Assembly (NCBI GenBank): GCA_029879825.1
Contig: JAOUPL010000068.1
Span: forward strand, 1 to 6,219
DNA from: Candidatus Bathyarchaeota archaeon
GTDB lineage: Archaea > Thermoproteota > Bathyarchaeia > Bathyarchaeales > Bathyarchaeaceae
DNA: 6,219 bases
Reading direction: 5' to 3'
A model generated the notes under the pieces. The model did no database searches. It worked only from the letters and a program-made list of their open reading frames with translations, and had not been told where the DNA came from. Shown one piece after another: positions 1-6,065 of the stretch; within the stretch, counting starts at the first letter, position 1; every line of letters starts with the position of its first letter. A program made the position numbers and the translations under genes.

Positions 1-225
1 CAAGTAGAAGACCACCCCCTCGACTATGCAAACTTTGAGGGAACAATCCCTGAGGGGGAGTATGGCGCGGGCACCGTGGAGATCTGGGACAAAGGACAGT
101 ACATCTTGAAGGAAAAGAACGAAGATAAGTTAGTTTTTGAAATCAAGGGCAACAAACTTAGAGGCGATTATTGTCTGGTGAGTTTCAAGGGAAGGAAGAA
201 CTGGTTGTTTTTCAAGAAGAAATGA
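1..225 (+). CDS. DNA ligase D-type 3'-phosphoesterase domain protein, C-terminal part (5' end outside window)
   Basis: Frame 1 is open from the window edge to TGA at 223-225 and encodes the last 74 residues. The pattern E-D-H-P-L-D-Y, F-E-G-T-I-P-E-G-E-Y-G-A-G and V-E-I-W-D-K-G-x-Y at residues 3-33 is the hallmark core of the LigD 3'-phosphoesterase (PE) family. The His in EDHPLDY matches a conserved active-site His. The end, L-R-G-D-Y then K-N-W-L-F-F-K-K-K, is the usual family C-terminus. PE enzymes remove 3'-phosphate and 3'-ribonucleotide ends so that a break can be ligated. In bacteria the domain is usually fused to ligase and polymerase modules; archaea often carry it as a stand-alone protein. 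The protein ends directly after the PE core, so no ligase domain lies C-terminal here. Whether the missing N-terminal part holds anything else cannot be seen. Confidence 0.88.
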   Translation, partial: QVEDHPLDYANFEGTIPEGEYGAGTVEIWDKGQYILKEKNEDKLVFEIKGNKLRGDYCLVSFKGRKNWLFFKKK

Positions 226-236
226 GGTGACGTCTC

Positions 237-347
237 ATGCAGAAGCTATATTTTTACATTAAAGGGTTTTCAAACATTTCGTATAACACCGTTATAGATA
301 AATACGACCGAAGCCATTTTAGTTTTGGTGAAGAGTTAACATTTTAG
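237..347 (+). CDS. possible small ORF, 36 residues, unknown function
   Basis: An ATG at 237 follows a very good ribosome binding site, GAGGTGA at 224-230, with 6 bases between. That site overlaps the stop of the phosphoesterase gene. The frame reads 36 codons (start MQKLYFYIKG, end FGEELTF) to TAG at 345-347. The peptide is rich in Tyr and Phe, has no Cys and no membrane segment, and resembles nothing I recognise. The same kind of site (GAGGTGA) precedes iscU further down, so it looks like a real translation signal. The ORF is short and codon evidence is weak, so it could also be the decayed start of a lost gene or chance. Confidence 0.35.
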   Translation: MQKLYFYIKGFSNISYNTVIDKYDRSHFSFGEELTF

Positions 348-384
348 GTTAGCAACGCCACTCAATAAAAGTGGGATTGACACA

Positions 385-388
385 GAGG
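385..388 (+). promoter_or_regulatory. ribosome binding site GAGG deciding the tusA-like start
   Basis: GAGG lies 7 bases before the TTG at 396 but only 1 base before the in-frame TTG at 390. The normal spacing favours 396. An in-frame TGA at 378-380 excludes any start further upstream. Confidence 0.5.
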
Positions 389-395
389 TTTGGAG

Positions 396-638
396 TTGGG
401 TGGTCAAATCAAAACCCATCGGGAACTAGACTGCATAGGTCTATACTGCCCTGAGCCGGTTTTTAGAACAAGACAGGAAATTGATAAACTTGCCATTGGC
501 GAAGTTTTAGAGGTAATTGCCGATGATCCAGCAGCTGAGGAAGACATAAAACGTTTAGTCAAGAGACTTGGGCATCAACTCCTCGAGTTACGCAAAGAGA
601 AGGATCGGTTCCATTTTTTTATCAAAAAAGTGAAGTAG
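396..638 (+). CDS. tusA: TusA/SirA-family sulfur carrier protein
   Basis: This 80-residue protein (82 if TTG 390 is used) has the TusA fold signature: D-C-I-G-L-Y-C-P-E-P-V near the N-terminus. The C-P-x-P cysteine (C18 from TTG 396) is the persulfide-carrying residue of the family. It is followed by the helix that pairs with E-V-L-E-V-I-A-D-D-P and the E-E-D-I helix typical of TusA. A second Cys (C13) sits five residues earlier. TusA proteins accept sulfane sulfur from a cysteine desulfurase or rhodanese and pass it on, for tRNA thiolation, molybdenum cofactor work or sulfur metabolism. Here the gene is first in a cluster, 15 bases before an iscS-like gene and then iscU, which suggests a role in sulfur supply for Fe-S assembly. 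The exact donor and acceptor are inferred. The symbol is by family, not proven orthology. Confidence 0.85.
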   Translation: MGGQIKTHRELDCIGLYCPEPVFRTRQEIDKLAIGEVLEVIADDPAAEEDIKRLVKRLGHQLLELRKEKDRFHFFIKKVK

Positions 639-653
639 GAAGTTGGTGAGGAA

Positions 654-1829
654 TTGAGAAAAGTGTATATGGACCACGCGGCTGGAATGCCCGTAGATCC
701 CAGAGTCTTCGAAGCGATGAAACCGTATTTTGTGGAGAACTATGGAAATCCTTCGTCTTCCTATTCCTTTGGAGCAAGTGCCAAGAACGCCTTGATGGAG
801 TCGAGAGAAAAAGTTGCTCGACTAATAGGAGCAGAGAAACCAGAAGAAGTTATTTTTACTTCAGGAGGCACAGAATCCAACAATCTGGCAATAAAGGGGG
901 TTGCCTACCGAAACAAGGACAAGGGAAACCACATAATCGCAACCACCATCGAACACATATCGGTGATAAACATCTGCAAACATCTTCAAAAACAGGACTT
1001 CGAAATCACCTACATACCAGTGGACAAACAAGGCATGGTTGACCCTGAGAAACTCAAGGATGCAATAACCGACAAAACCATCCTCATATCCGTCATGTAC
1101 GCAAATGGCGAAATCGGAACAATTCAACCAATAAGGGAAATAGGGAAAATAGCCCACGAGAACCAAATCTATTTTCACGTAGACGCCGTAGCCGCAGTAG
1201 GAAAGGTACCCATTAACGTTGGAGAAGAAAACATAGACCTGTTGTCAATTTCTTCCAACGACATGTATGGACCAAAAGGCATGGGAGCCCTCTACATCAA
1301 AAAGGGAACAAGAATTCAACCCGTTATGCAGGGCGGCGGTCAGGAAAGGGGACTGCGTTCTGGAACAGAAAACATACCCGGCATAGTTGGCATGGGTAAG
1401 GCGGCTGAAATCGCCCAAGAAGAAATGGAGACCGAAGGCAGACGATTAAGCCAGCTACGCGACAAACTCATAAAGGGCGCTTTGAACAAGATTGCGCGTT
1501 CCTACCTGAATGGACACCCAACTAAAAGACTTCCCAACAATGCCAACCTCAGATTCAGTTATATAGAGGGAGAATCCCTCATCTTAGGTCTAGACATGCT
1601 CGGCATTCAAGTGTCTTCGGGTTCGGCATGTACTTCAAAAACTTTGGAACCTTCCCACGTATTGCTCGCCATAGGCTTAGCCCACGAAGAGGCTCATGGT
1701 TCTTTAGTCTTCACCATGGGCAAACAAAATTCAGAGGAAGACGTGAAATATGTGCTAGAAGTGTTGCCGGGCGTGGTAAGGAGACTGAGGGCAATGTCTC
1801 CCTTGACTCCAAAAGAAATGTTGAGGTGA
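654..1829 (+). CDS. iscS: IscS/NifS-like protein lacking the PLP lysine (A. fulgidus IscS type)
   Basis: A 391-residue fold-type I aminotransferase-like protein of normal NifS/IscS length. Family landmarks: V-Y-M-D-H-A-A at the N-terminus, Y-G-N-P-S-S (30-35), T-S-G-G-T-E-S-N-N (69-77), E-H (His101), H-V-D-A (Asp177), Y-G-P-K-G (205-209), L-R-S-G-T-E-N (234-240) and the loop S-S-G-S-A-C-T-S with active Cys326. The normal S-x-H-K-x-Y-G-P-K-G reads S-S-N-D-M-Y-G-P-K-G, so the Schiff-base Lys is Asp203 and the preceding His is Asn202. Other losses: the PLP-contact Asn of N-E-I-G is Gly152, the Gln of D-A-x-Q is Ala180, and the substrate-carboxylate Arg of I-R-F-S-L is Val352. His101, Asp177 and Cys326 remain. 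A. fulgidus IscS has the same Asp and partners IscU. Start TTG 654 follows GGTGAGG (645-651); GTG 663 is the alternative. Downstream iscU begins 5 bases after the stop. Probably an IscU partner, not a normal desulfurase. Confidence 0.92.
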   Translation: MRKVYMDHAAGMPVDPRVFEAMKPYFVENYGNPSSSYSFGASAKNALMESREKVARLIGAEKPEEVIFTSGGTESNNLAIKGVAYRNKDKGNHIIATTIEHISVINICKHLQKQDFEITYIPVDKQGMVDPEKLKDAITDKTILISVMYANGEIGTIQPIREIGKIAHENQIYFHVDAVAAVGKVPINVGEENIDLLSISSNDMYGPKGMGALYIKKGTRIQPVMQGGGQERGLRSGTENIPGIVGMGKAAEIAQEEMETEGRRLSQLRDKLIKGALNKIARSYLNGHPTKRLPNNANLRFSYIEGESLILGLDMLGIQVSSGSACTSKTLEPSHVLLAIGLAHEEAHGSLVFTMGKQNSEEDVKYVLEVLPGVVRRLRAMSPLTPKEMLR

Positions 1830-1834
1830 CATGA

Positions 1835-2212
1835 ATGTACAGCGAAAAAGTTATGGACCATTTCATGAACCCCCGAAACGTAGGTGAAATTCCAGACGCA
1901 GACGGAGTTGGAACCGTTGGTAATCCCGTTTGCGGCGACCTCATGACCGTGTACATCAAAGTTAAAGACAACAGGTTGGAGGATGTCAAGTTCAAAACCT
2001 TTGGTTGCGGAGCAGCCATAGCCACAAGCAGCATGATCACCGAACTTGCAAAGGGAAAAACCATTGAAGAAGCTTTAAGAATCACTAGGGGCGATGTAGC
2101 AGACAGCCTGGGCGGTCTCCCCCCAATCAAAATGCACTGCTCTAATCTAGCCGCCGACGCCTTGCACGCAGCCATAAAAGATTATGTGAAGAGAAAAGAG
2201 GCAAACAAATGA
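1835..2212 (+). CDS. iscU: Fe-S cluster assembly scaffold IscU
   Basis: A 125-residue protein of the IscU/NifU N-terminal family, the scaffold on which a [2Fe-2S] cluster is built before transfer to apo-proteins. All ligand and catalytic positions are present: N-P-V-C-G-D with Cys33 and Asp35, F-G-C-G-A-A-I-A-T-S-S with Cys58, and K-M-H-C-S with His101 and Cys102. The segment L-P-P-I-K (95-99) matches the L-P-P-V-K site that HscA-type chaperones recognise in bacterial IscU. The N-terminus Y-S-E-K-V-M-D-H-F-M-N-P-R-N-V-G is typical. ATG 1835 has GAGGTGA at 1823-1829, which overlaps the end of iscS. An out-of-frame ATG at 1831 is ignored. It is cotranslated with the IscS-like gene upstream and overlaps the small Cys-rich gene downstream, so the three are probably one operon. 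Nothing is truncated. Confidence 0.95.
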   Translation: MYSEKVMDHFMNPRNVGEIPDADGVGTVGNPVCGDLMTVYIKVKDNRLEDVKFKTFGCGAAIATSSMITELAKGKTIEEALRITRGDVADSLGGLPPIKMHCSNLAADALHAAIKDYVKRKEANK

Positions 2213-2358
2213 AAACCTTCGTAAAATGTGAAATGTGTGACGCGGAGATTCCTGTGGACAGGTGTGTGTTTGCAACTCACAAAAGGGTCATTGATGGAAA
2301 GGAATACGTTTTTTGTTGTGTACGTTGTGCTGAAGATTTTGAAAAGAAGAAGAAATGA
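2209..2358 (+). CDS. 49-residue Cys-rich putative zinc-finger (TRASH-like) protein
   Basis: The ATG at 2209 overlaps the iscU TGA as ATGA, with GAGG at 2198-2201 seven bases before it. The frame runs 49 codons to TGA at 2356-2358. Residues: F-V-K-C-E-M-C-D near the start (Cys7, Cys10), a lone Cys19, then V-I-D-G-K-E-Y-V-F-C-C-V-R-C-A-E-D-F (Cys36, Cys37, Cys40) and a Lys tail. A CxxC, then a short beta segment with D-G-K-E-Y-x-F, then CCxxC-A is the layout of small treble-clef / TRASH-like metal-binding proteins. It could bind zinc, or iron or copper as some TRASH domains are proposed to do. The ATGA overlap implies translational coupling with iscU and a role tied to Fe-S assembly, for example metal delivery or sensing. 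That role is inferred; I know no characterised homologue. Confidence 0.75.
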   Translation: MKTFVKCEMCDAEIPVDRCVFATHKRVIDGKEYVFCCVRCAEDFEKKKK

Positions 2359-2417
2359 CAAAACTTCTATGGCGATCTGACAACATGCGTCCTATGCATG
2401 GCACCGAAACTTAAACA

Positions 2418-3611
2418 CTAGTTCTCCTCGGTTTCTTCATCAAACAGTTTTGTGAGAGCCAAAACCGATAGTAGCGCAGTTGCCACGATGAAGACTAGGA
2501 AGGGGTTGAAGGGCGAAGAGGCGTATACCAAGCCTCCTAGATATGGGGCTAGAAACGCGGCGAACATGCTTGCCGAAAGTGGAACGGAAATCCACCTTGC
2601 CCTTGATGTTTCCGGCGCGATGGGACTAATCACTGCTCCTATGAGCGACAAAATATTATACGAAGCTCCCATCAAGAAGGATGCTAAGGACAAGGCGAAG
2701 AAGTTGTTGAATAAGACGAGTATTATGGCCGAAACAGAGCATAAAATCATGCAGACAGAAATGGCGCCCGCTTTCTTCCATTTGTCCCCTATTCTTCCCA
2801 AGCATATCCCCAACACTCCTGATCCGAGGAAGGTTATGGACCCTAAAATCCCCACGAGAGAATCAGTGAGATGAAACTCGTCTTTCAGAATTTGAGGAAC
2901 AAGAGGCCTAACCAAAAGCACAAAAAACACAATCACTGCAAAGAAGGCGGACCAAACAAGTAATTTCTTCCTCCCGAACGAAGTAGCAGTTGATGAAAGT
3001 TGAGAAGTTTGTGTTGCTACGCCTTGACTGCTTATTAAGAAAAGAATGCTTGTACACGTGCCGTATAAAATGAAGGTCAAGTAGAACACCCATCGTATTC
3101 CAACGGCGTCGGAGAGGTACGCTCCTAGGGCCGGGGAGAAGATGTATCCAAGCGACCAAGAAGACGAAAGAATAGTAAAGGTTAACGTCATTTTTTCCTT
3201 CTCCGCCGAAGACGCGATGTATGCGCTAAAAGCTGGCTGGCCTATCCAAAACCCATACAAAACCGACCCTGGCAACAGTTGAACCCAGTTTTCTGCTAAA
3301 GAAAAAATTATCGGAACGGGCATCCATACCAGCCAACCAGCAATCATAGCCTTCTTTAGATTATATTTATCCGCCAAGTACCCTCCGAGAAGGGGCGTGA
3401 ATGCAGCAGCCAATAACATTACAGAGAAGAATGCTCCTACCTCAACCGGGTTGGCTCCAAGCTCTCGGACGTAAAGCGGCAATATGTAAAAGTAGAGACC
3501 GTCCCCAAAGGCGCCTACGAAGGTTGCGACGAAAAGCAGTTTCAAATCCCTATTTAATGCTCCAGAAAGAAATTTGAAAGATAGAATGTTCCCGTACTTG
3601 AACCTAGACAT
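2418..3611 (-). CDS. major facilitator superfamily (MFS) transporter
   Basis: The start at ATG 3611 gives 397 residues, the normal MFS length. An AAGGAG ribosome binding site (3619-3624) lies 7 bases before it; the longer TTG at 3629 has no such site. The protein is mostly hydrophobic, with about twelve membrane segments in two halves. The first half opens with L-F-V-A-T-F-V-G-A-F-G-D-G-L-Y. It carries the motif A loop G-G-Y-L-A-D-K-Y-N-L-K-K (residues 76-87) between segments 2 and 3. A degenerate copy, G-R-I-G-D-K-W-K-K (272-280), follows in the second half after a polar Ser/Thr-rich central loop (about 194-215). The acidic tail D-E-E-T-E-E-N is likely cytoplasmic. The pattern resembles drug/proton antiporters and sugar-type MFS permeases, but the substrate cannot be told. 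It converges on the iscU cluster and diverges from the radical SAM gene. Confidence 0.88.
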   Translation of the reverse strand: MSRFKYGNILSFKFLSGALNRDLKLLFVATFVGAFGDGLYFYILPLYVRELGANPVEVGAFFSVMLLAAAFTPLLGGYLADKYNLKKAMIAGWLVWMPVPIIFSLAENWVQLLPGSVLYGFWIGQPAFSAYIASSAEKEKMTLTFTILSSSWSLGYIFSPALGAYLSDAVGIRWVFYLTFILYGTCTSILFLISSQGVATQTSQLSSTATSFGRKKLLVWSAFFAVIVFFVLLVRPLVPQILKDEFHLTDSLVGILGSITFLGSGVLGICLGRIGDKWKKAGAISVCMILCSVSAIILVLFNNFFALSLASFLMGASYNILSLIGAVISPIAPETSRARWISVPLSASMFAAFLAPYLGGLVYASSPFNPFLVFIVATALLSVLALTKLFDEETEEN

Positions 3612-3618
3612 GAATCGG

Positions 3619-3624
3619 CTCCTT
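3619..3624 (-). promoter_or_regulatory. ribosome binding site AAGGAG deciding the MFS start
   Basis: On the - strand AAGGAG sits 7 bases before ATG 3611. This supports that ATG over the in-frame TTG at 3629, whose coding extension would itself contain the site. Confidence 0.7.
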
Positions 3625-3703
3625 CTCAAAGGCCGTGATTACGATCCCTTTCCAAATTCATAGCTATTAACCGTTTGGTTTGCAATGACCTGATTCATTT
3701 GAA

Positions 3704-3711
3704 TTTAAAAT
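3704..3711 (+). promoter_or_regulatory. candidate TATA box for the radical SAM gene
   Basis: TTTAAAAT lies in the AT-rich part of the 155-base divergent gap between the MFS start and the radical SAM start. With the usual archaeal distance of about 25 bases, transcription would begin near 3730-3737, leaving a leader of about 30 bases that contains the GGGAG ribosome binding site (3756-3760). The near-palindromic core could also serve the - strand MFS gene, but it lies over 90 bases from that ATG. No clear BRE is visible. Confidence 0.4.
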
Positions 3712-3766
3712 CTTAAAGGTTACTTGATTAGTAATATAACAACATAATCGCCGTCGGGAGACTCAA

Positions 3767-5374
3767 ATGACGAACAATGGCTACAAAATCGTCCTCACCG
3801 CCGATCGCACCTTGATGAGTGAGTACCATGGTGGCCTTTTTCTCGGATTCAGCGCCTGCGTGCCTAAGGGGCTGATTCCGGATAGACTCTACTTTTCTCT
3901 GCTCTGTCCCTCTGTAGACGTGAACAGAGATGGGTCTGTTAAGTTTGCTTCATGCGGAATAAGGAAAATAGAGGCTACGTTGCTGAATCATGGTTTCAAG
4001 AGGGAAGAGGTGATCGTTGCCCACCCGGAGCACATGGACAAGGTCGTGGGACCCAACACAAAAGTCTTTGGAATCGCGGAAAACGACCCATTGGGTGTAG
4101 CCCCTGCCACTTCCTCCTTCACGGCGCTGTTGGGTGGAGAGGCATACATGGCAATCAAGTTTAGGGAACTTCTATGCCACCCTGCCATAAAGAGGTACAA
4201 GCCAAAAATCGTGGTTGGCGGACCAGGCGCGTGGCAACTTGAAAGTGCAGAAACCCGAAAAGAACTCGGGATAGACTGCGTTATCGTGGGAGAAGGAGAA
4301 AGAGTTGTAGGATCCATCTTCGAGAAGGCCGTGAACGGTGAAAAACTGCCAGAGACTGTGCATGGAGAAGTAGTTCCCGAAGAAGAAATATCGATTATTA
4401 AGGGTCCGACAATATGTGGGTTGGTTGAAATCGCTCGAGGATGTGGAAGGGGATGCGCCTTTTGCGTCCCAACGCTTCAAGTATATCGTTGCCTTTCCCT
4501 TGAGCACATTTTGAAGGAAGTTGAAGTAAACCTTAGGGCTGGCAGACAACCATTGCTACACGCCGAGGACGTGTTGAGGTACAAAGCAAAAGGTTTTAGA
4601 GTTAACAAGGAGAATGTGATCAACCTTTTCAGAACCGTGCAAAATCATCCAGGCGTCAGAATGACAAGCCTAAGTCACATCGCGCTTTCCTCGGTTTTGG
4701 ACGCCCCGGAGGTTGTTGAAGAAATCTCAAACATTTTAGGTTTGGGCGAGAAGGCTCCTTGGACCGCCGCCCAGACCGGCATCGAAACTGGCAGTCCCAA
4801 ACTGATCAAGAAACATATGGCTGGAAAATGTAAACCCTTCAAACCGGAAGACTGGCCCCAAGTGGTCGTCAATTCCTTCGAAATTTTGTCTAGGAATAAT
4901 TGGCTTCCTTGTGGCACTCTGATTCTAGGTTTACCGGGAGAAACTGATAAGGACGTTGAGCTCACAATCAGGCTTGTGGAGGATTTGAAGCCCTTCAAAA
5001 GCCTAATCGTTCCCCTTTTCCTTGTTTCCATGGGAGGACTGAAAAACAAGGCTAAGTCTTTCACGCTGGAGAACATGACGAACAAGCATTATGAGCTTTA
5101 TTTGAAATGTTGGGAGCACAATCTGAACTGGGCTCCTGCCTTGATTGAAGACTATTCTCGCATGACCATAAAAGGCAAGGTCACCCAATACGGATTGAAG
5201 CTCTTCTTTTCGTACGGAATCAAGCTAGCGACGGAACTGGTCAGCAAGTGCCGAGACGAGTATGGTTACGATTTGCCGGCCATGATAAGAGATGCCAGAA
5301 GCGGCAAAATAAAAGTGGCTTCCTCTCTTCCAGCTCGCCTTGCTTATGAAATAGTTAAACTGAAAGCTGGGTAA
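3767..5374 (+). CDS. radical SAM protein with N-terminal B12-binding-like region (COG1032 type)
   Basis: A 535-residue protein. Residues about 1-210 look like the Rossmann-type cobalamin-binding-like region that precedes many COG1032 radical SAM domains: G-I-A-E-N-D-P-L-G (102-110), K-I-V-V-G-G-P-G-A (147-155) and V-I-V-G-E-G-E (172-178). The cobalamin-ligating D-x-H-x-x-G is not visible, so B12 binding is uncertain. The radical SAM cluster motif is A-R-G-C-G-R-G-C-A-F-C, with Cys226, Cys230 and Cys233 (CxxxCxxC). Further radical SAM elements are H-A-E-D-V (265-269), G-I-E-T-G-S (338-343) and I-L-G-L-P-G-E-T (386-393). Such enzymes use a [4Fe-4S] cluster and S-adenosylmethionine to make a 5'-deoxyadenosyl radical; the substrate here is unknown. 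I associate this lineage with archaea. ATG 3767 is preceded by GGGAG at 3756-3760, 6 bases away. The following gene starts 53 bases downstream and may be functionally linked. Confidence 0.85.
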   Translation: MTNNGYKIVLTADRTLMSEYHGGLFLGFSACVPKGLIPDRLYFSLLCPSVDVNRDGSVKFASCGIRKIEATLLNHGFKREEVIVAHPEHMDKVVGPNTKVFGIAENDPLGVAPATSSFTALLGGEAYMAIKFRELLCHPAIKRYKPKIVVGGPGAWQLESAETRKELGIDCVIVGEGERVVGSIFEKAVNGEKLPETVHGEVVPEEEISIIKGPTICGLVEIARGCGRGCAFCVPTLQVYRCLSLEHILKEVEVNLRAGRQPLLHAEDVLRYKAKGFRVNKENVINLFRTVQNHPGVRMTSLSHIALSSVLDAPEVVEEISNILGLGEKAPWTAAQTGIETGSPKLIKKHMAGKCKPFKPEDWPQVVVNSFEILSRNNWLPCGTLILGLPGETDKDVELTIRLVEDLKPFKSLIVPLFLVSMGGLKNKAKSFTLENMTNKHYELYLKCWEHNLNWAPALIEDYSRMTIKGKVTQYGLKLFFSYGIKLATELVSKCRDEYGYDLPAMIRDARSGKIKVASSLPARLAYEIVKLKAG

Positions 5375-5389
5375 ACTGATAATACAAGG

Positions 5390-5397
5390 TTAAAAAT
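5390..5397 (+). promoter_or_regulatory. possible TATA-like box before the 5428 gene
   Basis: TTAAAAAT lies in the 53-base gap after the radical SAM gene, roughly 30-38 bases before ATG 5428. That would allow a very short leader or leaderless transcription, so this gene may have its own promoter as well as read-through from upstream. The gap is AT-rich in general, so this is weak. Confidence 0.25.
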
Positions 5398-5427
5398 CAA
5401 AAACGATTGAAGGAGAGATTTGGAAGG

Positions 5428-6033
5428 ATGAAAGAAGATAATCCTTTATCTCAACCGGAAAAGGGTTTCACCAGAAGAGCCTTGAACAAGGGTGGTTATG
5501 ATCCTCGCTCCGTTCTCAGGTGGGGACAGATGATGGCAATCTCCCTTTTAGAAGTGGTTAAAGCTGTGGAGAGACGCTTTGGCGGAGAAGGACAGAAGGT
5601 CTGTTTTGAAACCTTGGTAAATGTGGGAAGGCAGATTGGTAAAGACATTCTTGAGGCAGCCACCATACCTGAGGGACTCTCGGAAATTGAGAAAATCTCC
5701 TTCCTAGCTTCATGGGTAAACCGAAATGCCTACGCTTCACCAGACGTCCCTAAGATTATCAGCGATAGAGAGTGTACCTTCGACATCCTCTGGTGTCCTC
5801 ATCAGGACATTTACACGGCGAGAGACTGTCGAATTCAAAGGTACATCGTGGAGGGAATCTTGGACAGCTTTAACGCAAAAGACTACAACATAGAAGTCAC
5901 AAAGCTAATTCCAATGGGAGACGACACCTGTCACTTCAGAATTTGGAAAAAAGAAAAGGGTGAAGAAGACGTTTGGAGAGCTCGTTCAAGAGCCATCGAA
6001 AAAAGGGAAATCCAAGAAAAGAAGCAAAAATAA
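5428..6033 (+). CDS. Cys-containing protein resembling the ATC-hydrolase (PF14196) / V4R-like group
   Basis: 201 residues from ATG 5428. An in-frame TTG at 5407 adds 7 residues but has no ribosome binding site, whereas GGAG at 5412-5415 lies 12 bases before the ATG. A helical first half (S-V-L-R-W-G-Q-M-M-A-I-S-L-L-E) is followed by D-I-L-W-C-P-H (Cys123), a second Cys134 in A-R-D-C-R-I, and a final strand pair with G-D-D-T-C-H-F-R-I-W (Cys168). The layout of helical lead, Cys-Pro strand, a following helix with Cys, then G-D-x-x-C-x-F-R near the end is what I recall for L-2-amino-thiazoline-4-carboxylic acid hydrolase-like and V4R-like proteins. Many of these have no known substrate. The tail is Lys/Arg/Glu-rich. 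There is no signal peptide or membrane segment. Placement after the radical SAM gene suggests a shared pathway. Family assignment is tentative. Confidence 0.6.
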   Translation: MKEDNPLSQPEKGFTRRALNKGGYDPRSVLRWGQMMAISLLEVVKAVERRFGGEGQKVCFETLVNVGRQIGKDILEAATIPEGLSEIEKISFLASWVNRNAYASPDVPKIISDRECTFDILWCPHQDIYTARDCRIQRYIVEGILDSFNAKDYNIEVTKLIPMGDDTCHFRIWKKEKGEEDVWRARSRAIEKREIQEKKQK

Positions 6034-6065
6034 CTTCTGTGGCATTTTCAGCGTATCTATTCTTT

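Noticed and set aside
358..374. Inverted repeat CCACT-7-AGTGG before the tusA-like gene
   Set aside because: Only five base pairs with an A-rich loop and no T tract after it. Such a stem is expected by chance, and I see no operator or riboswitch around it.
861..1178. 105-residue frame on the - strand inside iscS
   Set aside because: It is antisense to a strongly conserved coding region and shows no family pattern. It is a by-product of iscS codon use.
1257..1262. The Asn-Asp codons of the IscS-like protein as a sequencing error
   Set aside because: The frame and flanking S-I-S-S and Y-G-P-K-G are intact, several base changes would be needed to restore His-Lys, and other active-site residues are changed as well. 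A. fulgidus IscS shows the same Asp.
1711..2175. 154-residue frame on the - strand across the iscS end and iscU
   Set aside because: It lies opposite IscU, whose Cys and His ligands are all in place. It is low-complexity Ser/Leu/Pro-rich without motifs.
2384..2400. Inverted repeat CATGC-7-GCATG in the convergent gap between the Cys-rich gene and the MFS gene
   Set aside because: Five-base stem without a T-rich tail on either strand. It could be a weak bidirectional terminator, but the sequence does not support calling one.
2452..2874. 140-residue + strand frame inside the MFS gene
   Set aside because: It is antisense to membrane segments with a clear MFS pattern. Its own translation is Lys/Ala/Met-rich with no recognisable domain.
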